Assembly: GCA_049511115.1 (NCBI GenBank)
Contig: JBEKYH010000135.1
Location: forward strand, 1-10,556
DNA: 10,556 nucleotides
Direction of reading: 5' to 3'
Origin: JBEKYH01 sp049511115
GTDB lineage: Bacteria; Planctomycetota; Phycisphaerae; Tepidisphaerales; Tepidisphaeraceae
Position numbers and translations under genes: made by a program. Below the pieces are notes generated by a model. The model was not told where the DNA came from, did no database searches, and worked only from the letters and a program-made list of their open reading frames with translations. Numbering within the stretch: position 1 is the first letter of the stretch; each line of letters begins with the position of its first letter. Below, in pieces: positions 1-6,416 of the stretch.

Positions 1-1565
1 TTTCCAGTGCCCAAGTCGCCAATGATCATCTGGCCCTGGCTGGTGAAAGTCAGGATTGGACTTCCGCCGGTTCCGTCGAAAGTGAGGTTTCCGGTTCCGT
101 TGGCAGTCTGGCCGAGATCGATGGAATTTCCAAAGACCTGCAACATGCCTCCGCCTTGCACCGTAACGGTGCCGATGGAGGACGAACCGATGATGAGCAT
201 GTTGCTGGCGTTGAAGACGCCGCTGTTCTGGATGGTGGCGGTGGCGGTGCCGTTGTTGCCGATGGTCACAACGCCGTCGGTGCTGAGGGAAGTGTTAGCG
301 CCGGCGATGCTGATGGCGCCCGTTGAACCGGCCATGTTGCCGGCGATCAGCGGGCCAGCCTGAGTGATGGCGGCGCCATTTTGCACGTTCAACGTGCCAT
401 ACGATTGGTCGCCGACGAAAATGGTGCTGGAGGAACTGGACAGGAGTATAGGGCTCGAACCCGTGCCATCGAAATTGATGACGCCGAATCCGCCGGCCGA
501 GGAGCCAAGGCGGAGGTTGGCTCCCGCAGCCAGTTGCAACTCCCCGCCATTTTGTATGTAAATGAAGCCATCTCCTCCGTTGTCAGCGCCAACAAGCACG
601 TCCTGCTGCGCGTGCCAGACCGATCCCGATCCATTGACGAATACGTCTCCCGTGCCCGCCAACCCCTGAAGCGGAGGCCCGGAACTTCCGTTGGGATTGA
701 TGACGCCCAGGCGCGTTATGCCCGATGTCGACAAGCTGCCGCCGCTGTTGACGCCAACCACTCCAATATCGGGGAAGCCTGGCTGGGCGGCGACGGTGCC
801 GATGACGGCGTCGCCGGCGCAAGTTAATGTGCCGCCGTTGATGTTCACAGTCGATGCCTCGACCTGCAGCGCGGTGGTGGCGGAATAAAAATCCGCCCCC
901 GTACTGCCCGGGGGAATCGTACCGACCTGCCCGGTGGTGAGCGTGGAGGAATTGAGGTCGAGCTCCGATGCGCCCACAACAATCAGGCCGTTGGAACCCA
1001 CGCTCGTGCCGAAGACCTGCGTGTAGCCGCCGACATACATATAGGCGCCCGCGGTCAATTTGGCGTCAATGTTGACCGCCGCCAGGGTGGCGACCGCGCC
1101 GGTGGTGGTGGCCGCGGTTTGAAGGTAGGTGGCGCTGGGACCGTAGGCATCGCCGGAAATCCCCAATCCGCCCGCGCCCGTGCTCACCGAAGCCTCGATA
1201 TACAACGGCACCGTGGTCGTGCTGAAGCCCGCGCCCCAGCAATCCAAGCTGCCGGTCACGGTGTCGTTGGGAACATTGGTGAGGCCGGCGCCGGTATTTT
1301 CGACGATCGCGTCGTCACCCGCACCTGGGACCGCGGCATTGGGTGTTCCCGTGACGGGAAATACCCATTCATCTGGATTGGAAAGATTCCCGTCGTTGAC
1401 AAAGGTGGGATAGTATCCTTCAAACATCAAATAAGCGCCCGGCGGCGACTGTGCCCTGGCCGTTCCCGCTGCCAGCGAAAGCGCCGTTGCGGCCAGGGCC
1501 GTGAACGGCCAAATGCCTCCTGAGCGCGGAGCTCCCGGCGAACGGCTGTTCTTGGAATTACACAT
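1..1565 (-). CDS. Large secreted beta-strand-repeat protein (autotransporter/adhesin-like), 3' end outside window
   Basis: The minus-strand frame is open from an ATG at 1565 to the window edge (521 codons, no stop). The start is supported by GGGAGG six bases upstream. Residues 1-38 form a signal peptide: a basic, Ser/Pro-rich n-region, a hydrophobic stretch (about 20-34), and an ARA|QS cleavage site. The mature part is rich in Gly, Ser, Thr, Asn and Val, almost without Cys. It shows irregular repeats of the kind 'VxVxGxGSxW...VLVG...G.IxIQNGGxL', as in beta-solenoid passenger domains and many planctomycete PEP-CTERM or autotransporter-like proteins. FDGTGSSPIL (from residue 365) recurs as FDGTGGSPIL (from 496), a 131-residue period. 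I infer an extracellular or surface structural/adhesive role. The anchor (PEP-CTERM, autotransporter barrel or dockerin) would lie off the left edge, so the subfamily is undecided. No enzyme motif is visible. Confidence 0.85.
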   Translation of the reverse strand, partial: MCNSKNSRSPGAPRSGGIWPFTALAATALSLAAGTARAQSPPGAYLMFEGYYPTFVNDGNLSNPDEWVFPVTGTPNAAVPGAGDDAIVENTGAGLTNVPNDTVTGSLDCWGAGFSTTTVPLYIEASVSTGAGGLGISGDAYGPSATYLQTAATTTGAVATLAAVNIDAKLTAGAYMYVGGYTQVFGTSVGSNGLIVVGASELDLNSSTLTTGQVGTIPPGSTGADFYSATTALQVEASTVNINGGTLTCAGDAVIGTVAAQPGFPDIGVVGVNSGGSLSTSGITRLGVINPNGSSGPPLQGLAGTGDVFVNGSGSVWHAQQDVLVGADNGGDGFIYIQNGGELQLAAGANLRLGSSAGGFGVINFDGTGSSPILLSSSSSTIFVGDQSYGTLNVQNGAAITQAGPLIAGNMAGSTGAISIAGANTSLSTDGVVTIGNNGTATATIQNSGVFNASNMLIIGSSSIGTVTVQGGGMLQVFGNSIDLGQTANGTGNLTFDGTGGSPILTFTSQGQMIIGDLGTG

Positions 1566-1571
1566 TCTCTG

Positions 1572-1578
1572 CCTCCCT
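1572..1578 (-). promoter_or_regulatory. Ribosome binding site of the secreted repeat protein
   Basis: On the minus strand AGGGAGG lies six bases before the ATG at 1565. This strong Shine-Dalgarno match fixes the start and agrees with the signal peptide beginning there. Confidence 0.7.
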
Positions 1579-1731
1579 TGAATACAAATCTTCTCACTTC
1601 AAGCTAAGCGGACGAACGTCGGCCGATTTGTGCTGGGTTCGATGCCGTGAAAGAGCGGGGAGAACTGAGAAAAAAGGGCGCTGCCCGCGACGCTACCCCA
1701 ATGATCTCCCGCACCCTGTCCGACAGGCGAT

Positions 1732-1759
1732 ATTTAACTCGCAGGCCGGCGTAGTGCAA
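1732..1759 (-). promoter_or_regulatory. Possible sigma-70 promoter for the secreted repeat protein
   Basis: On the minus strand TTGCAC (1759-1754) is followed after 16 bases by TTAAAT (1737-1732). These match the -35 and -10 consensus at 4-5 and 4 positions. Initiation near 1725 would give a leader of about 160 bases before the ATG at 1565. The element lies just beyond a terminator-like hairpin, where a new promoter would be expected. This is sequence resemblance only, and promoter rules in Planctomycetota are poorly defined. Confidence 0.3.
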
Positions 1760-1760
1760 G

Positions 1761-1804
1761 AAAAAAGTCTTCAGGTTTTTACGATAGGAATCGATGACCT
1801 GAAG
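1761..1804 (-). terminator. Terminator-like hairpin with T6 tract, minus strand
   Basis: CTTCAGGT at 1769-1776 and ACCTGAAG at 1797-1804 are perfect 8-base inverted arms with a 20-base loop. Read on the minus strand, the hairpin is followed after two bases by six Ts (1766-1761). This resembles a Rho-independent terminator for transcription arriving from the right (about 1810-2130), although the loop is long and the stem only moderately GC-rich. No convincing protein gene lies upstream on that strand. Confidence 0.35.
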
Positions 1805-2135
1805 CCAAAGAATTGAAGAAATGCTTGTATTTCTTAAATTTGGTTTCTACCGCTCCACTATCCACTGCTCGACTCTCTCGCGGCACAGCCGCGCCGACCT
1901 GGGCGGGAGCGGCCGCGCGAAGGGAGACCGGGCCTTGGGAGGTAAGGCCTCGCCATCCATCGCGGCCGTCACCCACGGCCCGCCCAGGATATTGGCCCCT
2001 CCACTCCCCACCGGAACACCCCGACGGCATCCTCAACCGTCCAAACCCCAGAGCCGTTCTTCCATCCTCACCCCGGTTAACTCTGAATACGGGTCTGAAA
2101 TGAAATCGGATGAGTCGGGGAACTAATAAAGCCAT

Positions 2136-2338
2136 TTTTCACCGCAAAGACGCGAAGAACGCTAAGAAAACGAAGAAAAACAGGTTCACCGCCCGCTCGG
2201 CTGCGCCTCGCTAGAGGCGCAGAGGACGCAGAGGTAAATCAAAATTCAGATTCAATTTAGATTTGTCCTTCTCTGCGTCCTCTGCGCCTCCGCGGTTAAT
2301 ATGCTTTTCTGATTTTCCTCGCGTCTTTGCGGTGAAAA
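2136..2338. repeat. Nested palindromic intergenic repeat (two inverted-repeat pairs, one inside the other)
   Basis: Outer arms 2136-2155 and 2319-2338 are perfect 20-base inverted copies (TTTTCACCGCAAAGACGCGA on the left) and continue to 23 of 24 matches. Inside them, 2214-2233 and 2271-2290 are a second perfect 20-base pair (GAGGCGCAGAGGACGCAGAG on the left) around an AT-rich centre. Both arm types resemble the 'ACCGCAAAGACGC' and 'GCGCAGAGGACGCAGAG' palindromes scattered between genes of many bacteria; translation of these gives the familiar spurious peptide NRGGAEDAEK, seen here on the minus strand. No transposase or target-site duplication is evident. The unit ends about 50 bases before the branching-enzyme start, so it could carry that gene's promoter or form a stable structure in its leader. 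Confidence 0.85.
2201..2222. repeat. 9-bp hairpin inside the nested palindrome
   Basis: CTGCGCCTC (2201-2209), loop GCTA, then GAGGCGCAG (2214-2222) is a perfect 9-bp stem. Its right half is also the left end of the larger inner palindrome, so it can pair either here or with 2282-2290. Confidence 0.6.
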
Positions 2339-2387
2339 TCTCTTCTTCGGCACCCCGCTCTTCCCGTTGGATGTGAAAACGGGCATT

Positions 2388-4436
2388 ATGGAACATATGG
2401 CCGATTTGAAATCCTGCGATGGCAAGAAATTGATTGAGTTGGATCCTTGGCTGGAGCCTTATGCGGGGGCGCTTCGGGAGCGGTGCGAGTATTTCAATAC
2501 AGTGGTTTCCAAGCTCGACGCCAGCGGGGGATTGCTGGGGCAGGTGAGCACGGGGCATCATTATTTTGGATTGAATCGCGGGCAGCTTTGGGGAAAGGGA
2601 GGCGTCTGGTATCGCGAGTGGGCGCCGCAGGCGATTCAGTTGCGCGTCATCGGGGATTTCAACAAATGGGACCGGATGGCCAGCCCGATGGTGCGCGATG
2701 CGTTTGGCGTGTGGAGTTTGTTTCTGCCGGATGAGCAATATGGGAAGACGCTGACTCATGGCAGCGGCGTGAAGGTGCACGTTGTCACCGAAAGCGGCGG
2801 GATGGATCGGCTGCCGGCCTATATCCGGCGCGTGGTGCAGGACCCGAACACGCGGCAGTTTGTCGGGCAATATTGGCAGCCGGAAAAGCCGTATGAATGG
2901 AAAAACCCGGCTCCTGTCAAAATGGACGGGGGATTGCGCATTTACGAGGCGCATGTCGGCATGGCCATTGAAGAGGGGCGCATCGGCACGTTCCCGGAGT
3001 TCACGAAGAACGTCCTGCCACGCATCGCGGCGCTCGGATACAACGCCATTCAGCTTATGGCGATTCAGGAGCATCCGTATTACGGGAGCTTTGGATATCA
3101 CGTGAGCAATTTCTTCGCGGTGTCTTCGCGGTTTGGAACGCCGGAGGAACTGAAAGAGCTGATCGATACGGCACATCAGTTGGGATTGCGCGTGCTGCTG
3201 GATTTGGTGCACAGCCACGCGGTCAAGAACACACTGGAGGGGTTGAACCTATTTGACGGAACCCCCTACCAGTATTTTCACGCCGGTCCGCGCGGGCACC
3301 ATGTGGCGTGGGATTCGCTGCTGTTTGATTACGCGAAATTTGAGGTGCAGAGATTCCTCTTGAGCAACGTGCGCTATTGGCTTGAGGAATTTCGCTTTGA
3401 CGGGTTCCGCCTCGACGGCGTGACCAGCATGATTTACCTCGACCACGGCCTGGGGAAAGCCTTCACGAGCTACGACGATTATTTCAATAACAACATCGAT
3501 CGCGATGCCATCAGTTACCTGCAAATGGCCAATGTCGTGCCGCACGCGATTAATCCTCATGCCATCACCGTCGCCGCGGATGTATCGGGAATGGTCGGCA
3601 TGGCGCGGCCGGTGGCGGATGGGGGGATTGGGTTTAATTACCGCCTGGCCATGGGGGTGCCGGATTACTGGATCAAAATCCTCAAGGAAAAGCGCGACGA
3701 GGATTGGAAGCTGGGGGAGATTTATCACACGCTTCTCAACCGCCGCTTCACGGAGAAGCACATCGGGTATGTCGAGAGCCACGATCAGGCGCTGGTGGGC
3801 GATAAGACGATCGCATTCTGGCTGATGGACAAGGAAATGTACTGGCACATGGACAAGGCGAGCCAGAGCCTGGTGATCGACCGGGGGATCGCCCTGCACA
3901 AGATGATCCGGCTGATTACGTTCGCATTGGCCGGGCAGGGATATCTGACGTTCATGGGGAATGAATTCGGGCACCCGGAGTGGGTGGATTTCCCGCGCGA
4001 AGGGAATAACTGGTCTTTCCATCACGCGCGGAGGCAATGGCATTTGGCCGACGACCCGTTGCTGCGCTACCACGGCCTGGCGGAATTTGACCGGGCCATG
4101 CTCGCGCTGGACAAGCAATATAATCTGCTGGAAGACCCGCTCATTGAGCAACTGGCCCTGCACGAGGACACGCGGCAACTCATCTTCCGCCGCGGGCCGC
4201 TGGTCTTTGCATTTAATTTTCATCCCACCGAGTCGTATGCGGGGCTGCGGATACCGGTGCCCGATCCGAGGGATTACAAAGTCATATTGGATACCGACCA
4301 GAAACAATTTGAGGGGTTCGGGCGGCTCGATCCGAGCGTCATCCACTATAAGGAAGATACGCCGATGTATGGGAGGAAGCAGAGCATTCGGATTTATCTG
4401 CCGAACCGGACGGCGCTGGTGTTGGCGCCGAATTGA
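2388..4436 (+). CDS. glgB: 1,4-alpha-glucan branching enzyme, GH13_8 (eukaryote-type), catalytic Glu apparently replaced
   Basis: This family cuts alpha-1,4-glucan chains and rejoins the piece by an alpha-1,6 link, making branches in glycogen. From the ATG at 2388 the protein has 682 residues, close to human GBE1 (702), which it resembles throughout. An N-terminal CBM48-like domain (about 45-150, with EWAPQA and GDFNKWD) precedes the GH13 barrel and a C-terminal beta domain. Visible motifs are DLVHSHA (D272), the nucleophile motif FRLDGVTSM (D343) and ESHDQALVGDK (D466). However, the acid/base motif usually read as AEDVSG is AADVSG: codon 3576-3578 is GCG, placing Ala397 where Glu is expected. 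GH13 enzymes normally need this Glu. FDYRL is also FNYRL (N417). Starts at TTG 2367 or ATG 2397 are possible; none has a good ribosome binding site. No other glycogen gene is nearby. Confidence 0.93.
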   Translation: MEHMADLKSCDGKKLIELDPWLEPYAGALRERCEYFNTVVSKLDASGGLLGQVSTGHHYFGLNRGQLWGKGGVWYREWAPQAIQLRVIGDFNKWDRMASPMVRDAFGVWSLFLPDEQYGKTLTHGSGVKVHVVTESGGMDRLPAYIRRVVQDPNTRQFVGQYWQPEKPYEWKNPAPVKMDGGLRIYEAHVGMAIEEGRIGTFPEFTKNVLPRIAALGYNAIQLMAIQEHPYYGSFGYHVSNFFAVSSRFGTPEELKELIDTAHQLGLRVLLDLVHSHAVKNTLEGLNLFDGTPYQYFHAGPRGHHVAWDSLLFDYAKFEVQRFLLSNVRYWLEEFRFDGFRLDGVTSMIYLDHGLGKAFTSYDDYFNNNIDRDAISYLQMANVVPHAINPHAITVAADVSGMVGMARPVADGGIGFNYRLAMGVPDYWIKILKEKRDEDWKLGEIYHTLLNRRFTEKHIGYVESHDQALVGDKTIAFWLMDKEMYWHMDKASQSLVIDRGIALHKMIRLITFALAGQGYLTFMGNEFGHPEWVDFPREGNNWSFHHARRQWHLADDPLLRYHGLAEFDRAMLALDKQYNLLEDPLIEQLALHEDTRQLIFRRGPLVFAFNFHPTESYAGLRIPVPDPRDYKVILDTDQKQFEGFGRLDPSVIHYKEDTPMYGRKQSIRIYLPNRTALVLAPN

Positions 4437-4441
4437 GGCGC

Positions 4442-4457
4442 CCGCGGCTAGCCGCGG
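4442..4457. terminator. 16-bp perfect palindrome between convergent genes
   Basis: CCGCGGCTAGCCGCGG is its own reverse complement. It begins six bases after the branching-enzyme stop and contains the vapC stop codon (TAG on minus, 4450-4448). It could fold in transcripts from either side and act as a shared 3' end or RNA-stability element. No T-run follows on either strand, so intrinsic termination is not proven. Confidence 0.45.
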
Positions 4458-4858
4458 CGAAGGCCCATGCGCTTGGCGGCTTTCTGTAGCTTTTCGTCGC
4501 CCGTGGCGAGTGGCAAGTCGAGCCGCCGCGCGAGTTCGAGGTACGACGCATCATAGAAAGTGAGGTTTTGTGACTGTGCAATCGCGAATATCACTTGACC
4601 AGTATCCCAATCTGGAGCATTTTCCACTTCGACGTTCAGGTTCGACAGCAGAACAATTGCCCGATCGAAGCCAGCCTCGTCGATTCGCCCTAGCCGCAGC
4701 GCTCGCAACAAAACATTGAACAACTCAAAGGGCCAAAGCGCCGGCACATGAATTCCGTCGCGAAGGGCTTGATCTAACACTTGGGCCGCGTCTTCGTCGC
4801 GCTTCTCATCAGGTAGGCACCAGCGAGCTGCGACCGAAGTGTCAACGACACTTCGCAT
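4448..4858 (-). CDS. vapC: VapC-family toxin, PIN-domain ribonuclease
   Basis: PIN-domain toxins of type II toxin-antitoxin systems are Mg2+-dependent ribonucleases that cut RNA, often tRNA or rRNA, when freed from their antitoxin. The 136-residue product has the usual length. The acidic catalytic set is visible: D6 in VVDTSVA, E45 in PALWPFELFN, D103 in FYDASYLELA and D121 in ATGDEKL. The ATG at 4858 shares its A with the TGA of the upstream antitoxin gene (TGATG), which indicates translational coupling and argues against the longer reading that starts upstream. The frame is intact, so the toxin is probably active. The stop lies within a 16-bp palindrome and converges on the branching-enzyme gene. 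RNA target unknown. Confidence 0.92.
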   Translation of the reverse strand: MRSVVDTSVAARWCLPDEKRDEDAAQVLDQALRDGIHVPALWPFELFNVLLRALRLGRIDEAGFDRAIVLLSNLNVEVENAPDWDTGQVIFAIAQSQNLTFYDASYLELARRLDLPLATGDEKLQKAAKRMGLRRG

Positions 4859-5112
4859 CACGGCCTCCCCTGGTCGATCCAACGGCGAATTTCCTCGGGA
4901 GATGTGGTCTTGCCCTTCTTACGCATTTTCGCCCAATGCTTTTTCCACAATGAGAGTTGCTCAGCGGCAGTGGGGACAATTTTGGAGCGAAGAGGCACGA
5001 TCTTGGCCACGGGACTACCGCGACGGGTGATGATGATTTCCTCGCCGGACTCCACTTTTTTCAGCAGTCCGGGGAAATCCGCTGTGGCTTCGATTGCTCC
5101 AATTTTGGTCAT
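4858..5112 (-). CDS. Phd/YefM-family antitoxin
   Basis: This 84-residue protein precedes and overlaps vapC by one base, the standard antitoxin-toxin order. Its N-terminal half has the Phd/YefM pattern: a short beta strand and helix (IGAIEATADFPGLLKKV), then EEIIITRRGSPVAKIVPL. In this family that part dimerises and binds operator DNA. The Lys/Arg-rich C-terminal half (KKHWAKMRKKGKTTSPEEI), probably flexible when free, is expected to bind and block the PIN toxin. GGAG five bases before the ATG at 5112 supports the start. I infer that it neutralises VapC and represses its own operon. Confidence 0.9.
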   Translation of the reverse strand: MTKIGAIEATADFPGLLKKVESGEEIIITRRGSPVAKIVPLRSKIVPTAAEQLSLWKKHWAKMRKKGKTTSPEEIRRWIDQGRP

Positions 5113-5160
5113 CGCTTCTCCGTTATGATCGGCGAAATGGGACTACGAGGTTGATTCGCT

Positions 5161-5178
5161 CGTTACAAACACATAACG
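5161..5178. promoter_or_regulatory. Candidate autoregulatory operator of the toxin-antitoxin operon
   Basis: CGTTA (5161-5165) and TAACG (5174-5178) form a perfect inverted repeat with 8-base spacing. It overlaps the putative -10 box of the antitoxin promoter, where Phd/YefM repressors or their toxin complexes typically bind. Half-sites are short, so this is a candidate only. Confidence 0.3.
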
Positions 5179-5191
5179 CCGTCGCTGTCAA
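5162..5191 (-). promoter_or_regulatory. Putative sigma-70 promoter of the toxin-antitoxin operon
   Basis: On the minus strand a perfect TTGACA (5191-5186) is followed after 18 bases by TGTAAC (5167-5162), four of six matches to the -10 consensus. It points toward the antitoxin start at 5112 and would leave a leader of about 45 bases. Confidence 0.4.
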
Positions 5192-5212
5192 CAAACCTTG
5201 CTATGTTATACT
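5185..5212 (+). promoter_or_regulatory. Putative sigma-70 promoter of xdhC-mocA
   Basis: CTGTCA (5185-5190, four of six matches) and TATACT (5207-5212, five of six) are separated by 16 bases. Initiation near 5219 would leave only about ten bases before the xdhC ATG at 5229. That leaves no room for a riboswitch and nearly none for a Shine-Dalgarno site. Its -35 box overlaps that of the divergent toxin-antitoxin promoter. Confidence 0.4.
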
Positions 5213-5228
5213 ATTACCTGACGTAGGT

Positions 5229-6416
5229 ATGAAAGAAATCACCGAAATCCTCGCGGCTTGGGATGAATGCCGCGCTACTGGCGGTGTGGCGGCGCTGGCG
5301 ACGGTTGTGCGCGTGGATGGGTCGGGGTATCGCCGGCCGGGGGCGCGGATGCTGATCTTGGGCGACGGGAAAACCGTCGGCACCATCAGCGGGGGATGCC
5401 TGGAGAGGGACGTCATCCTTCGCGCGGGGGCGGTGGTGCTTTCCGGGGAGCCGGCGCTGGTGCGGTACGATTCGGTTTCGGAGGAGGAAGCGGGGCCGGC
5501 GGCAAGCCTGGGATGTGGGGGAACCATCGATATTCTCATCGAAGCGGTGGGCCAGGAGCACGGCGAAGGGCCGATCGCGCTGCTCCAGACGCTCTGGTCA
5601 CGGCGAAAACGCGGGGTGATTGCCACGGTGATTGCGCGACAAAACATGGACGTTAAGGTCGGTGAGCGCGCGGCGGCGGAGGAAGGCGTGGAGCAACTCA
5701 TCTTCGCGCCTAGCGGATCGAGCGTCTTTAGCCAGCCATCGGTGCGGGCGGATATTCGAGCGGCGCTCGCAGAGCGGCAGTCGCGGCAATTTCGATTGAT
5801 CAGTGAGCGCGGGAAGGCGGATATTTTCATTGAGGTGATATTGCCGCCTCTGCAATTGTTTATCTTTGGCGCGGGGGCGGATGTCGTGCCGCTGGCGTCG
5901 CTGGGGACGTTTCTCGGGTGGCGCGTCACGGTCGTGGATATGCGCGGCGGGCCGGTGGGGACGCAGCGGAGCTTTGACGCGGAGAACGTAATTCGCTGCG
6001 CGGAGAATCATCTGGAGCGGCTGGCGATTCCGGCGGAATCGGCGGCGGTGGTGATGAATCACCATTGGAACAGCGACTTGGCGACATTGCGAAAACTGCT
6101 GCCTGAGCCGGTGAGTTACCTGGGAATTCTCGGGCCGCGCAAGCGCACCGATCGCCTGCTGTTTCGCGCCGGGTCGGTGGATCGCGCGGCGCACCATGTG
6201 CGATACCCGATCGGGCTGGATATCGGGGCGAAAACGCCCAGCGAGATTGCCTTGGCGATCGTCGCGGAAATCAACAGCGTCCTGCGCGGGGCGGACGGCG
6301 GGGCGCTGTCGGCGCGGCCGGGGCCGATTCATGCCCGCGACGATCTGGAACACGCGGCGCCGATCGTGACAGCGGCGGCGGTCAGCGGTGAAATATGTCC
6401 CGTTGCGGGATCGTGA
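5229..6416 (+). CDS. xdhC: XdhC/CoxI-family molybdenum cofactor insertion protein
   Basis: XdhC proteins bind the molybdenum cofactor, protect it, help its sulfuration and hand it to xanthine dehydrogenase-family enzymes in the cytoplasm. The 395-residue product has both family domains. The N-terminal XdhC/CoxI domain (about 5-105) includes ALATVVRVDGSGYRRPGARM, SGGCLE (54-59) and LGCGG (94-98). A C-terminal Rossmann domain starts at LFIFGAGADVV (GAG at 214-216) and contains SYLGILGPRKR and DIGAKTPSEIALAIVAEI. The frame is open further upstream, but ATG 5229 matches the normal XdhC N-terminus and a short AGG lies just before it. The last 22 bases overlap mocA, implying co-transcription. The molybdoenzyme itself is not in the window. 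Confidence 0.93.
   Translation: MKEITEILAAWDECRATGGVAALATVVRVDGSGYRRPGARMLILGDGKTVGTISGGCLERDVILRAGAVVLSGEPALVRYDSVSEEEAGPAASLGCGGTIDILIEAVGQEHGEGPIALLQTLWSRRKRGVIATVIARQNMDVKVGERAAAEEGVEQLIFAPSGSSVFSQPSVRADIRAALAERQSRQFRLISERGKADIFIEVILPPLQLFIFGAGADVVPLASLGTFLGWRVTVVDMRGGPVGTQRSFDAENVIRCAENHLERLAIPAESAAVVMNHHWNSDLATLRKLLPEPVSYLGILGPRKRTDRLLFRAGSVDRAAHHVRYPIGLDIGAKTPSEIALAIVAEINSVLRGADGGALSARPGPIHARDDLEHAAPIVTAAAVSGEICPVAGS

Larger units (their letters stand above)
1566..2135. other. Long intergenic region with several small hairpins; no convincing gene
   Basis: About 570 bases separate the secreted repeat protein from the palindromic repeat. Frames here give Arg/Gly/Pro-rich peptides with no recognisable family and no good ribosome binding site, so I call no protein. 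There are three perfect 6-bp hairpins: CGCGGC/GCCGCG at 1879-1893, GGCCTT/AAGGCC at 1931-1949 and GGCCGT/ACGGCC at 1964-1980. With the minus-strand terminator-like hairpin at 1761-1804 they would suit a non-coding RNA transcribed leftwards. In GC-rich DNA such stems also arise by chance, and I recognise no RNA family. Confidence 0.35.

Noticed and set aside
7..888. Several plus-strand frames at the left end
   Set aside because: All are antisense to the secreted repeat protein, whose signal peptide, ribosome site and repeats are convincing on the minus strand.
1879..1980. RNase P, SRP, 6S or other known structural RNA in the hairpin-rich stretch
   Set aside because: None of the conserved core sequences I know for these RNAs is present; only isolated 6-bp stems are seen.
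1779..2135. Minus-strand frame of 118 codons in the gene-free region
   Set aside because: Arg/Gly-rich composition, no family resemblance and no good ribosome site. The interval is better described as non-coding, possibly an RNA.
2341..2387. TTG at 2367 as the branching-enzyme start
   Set aside because: The frame is open there but has no Shine-Dalgarno site, and ATG codons follow at 2388 and 2397. ATG 2388 was preferred, though this is not certain.
2211..3218. Long minus-strand open frame (335 codons) opposite the branching enzyme
   Set aside because: It lies antisense to a clearly homologous gene, is rich in His/Arg/Pro as shadow frames are, and its C-terminal end is the spurious NRGGAEDAEK peptide from the palindromic repeat.
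3249..4346. Long minus-strand open frame (365 codons) opposite the branching enzyme
   Set aside because: It is fully inside the coding sequence of glgB on the other strand and shows no family motif; codon bias of the real gene explains it.
5113..5228. Molybdenum-cofactor riboswitch upstream of xdhC
   Set aside because: The space between the likely transcription start and the ATG is about ten bases, and no Moco-type structured leader is seen in the 116-base interval.
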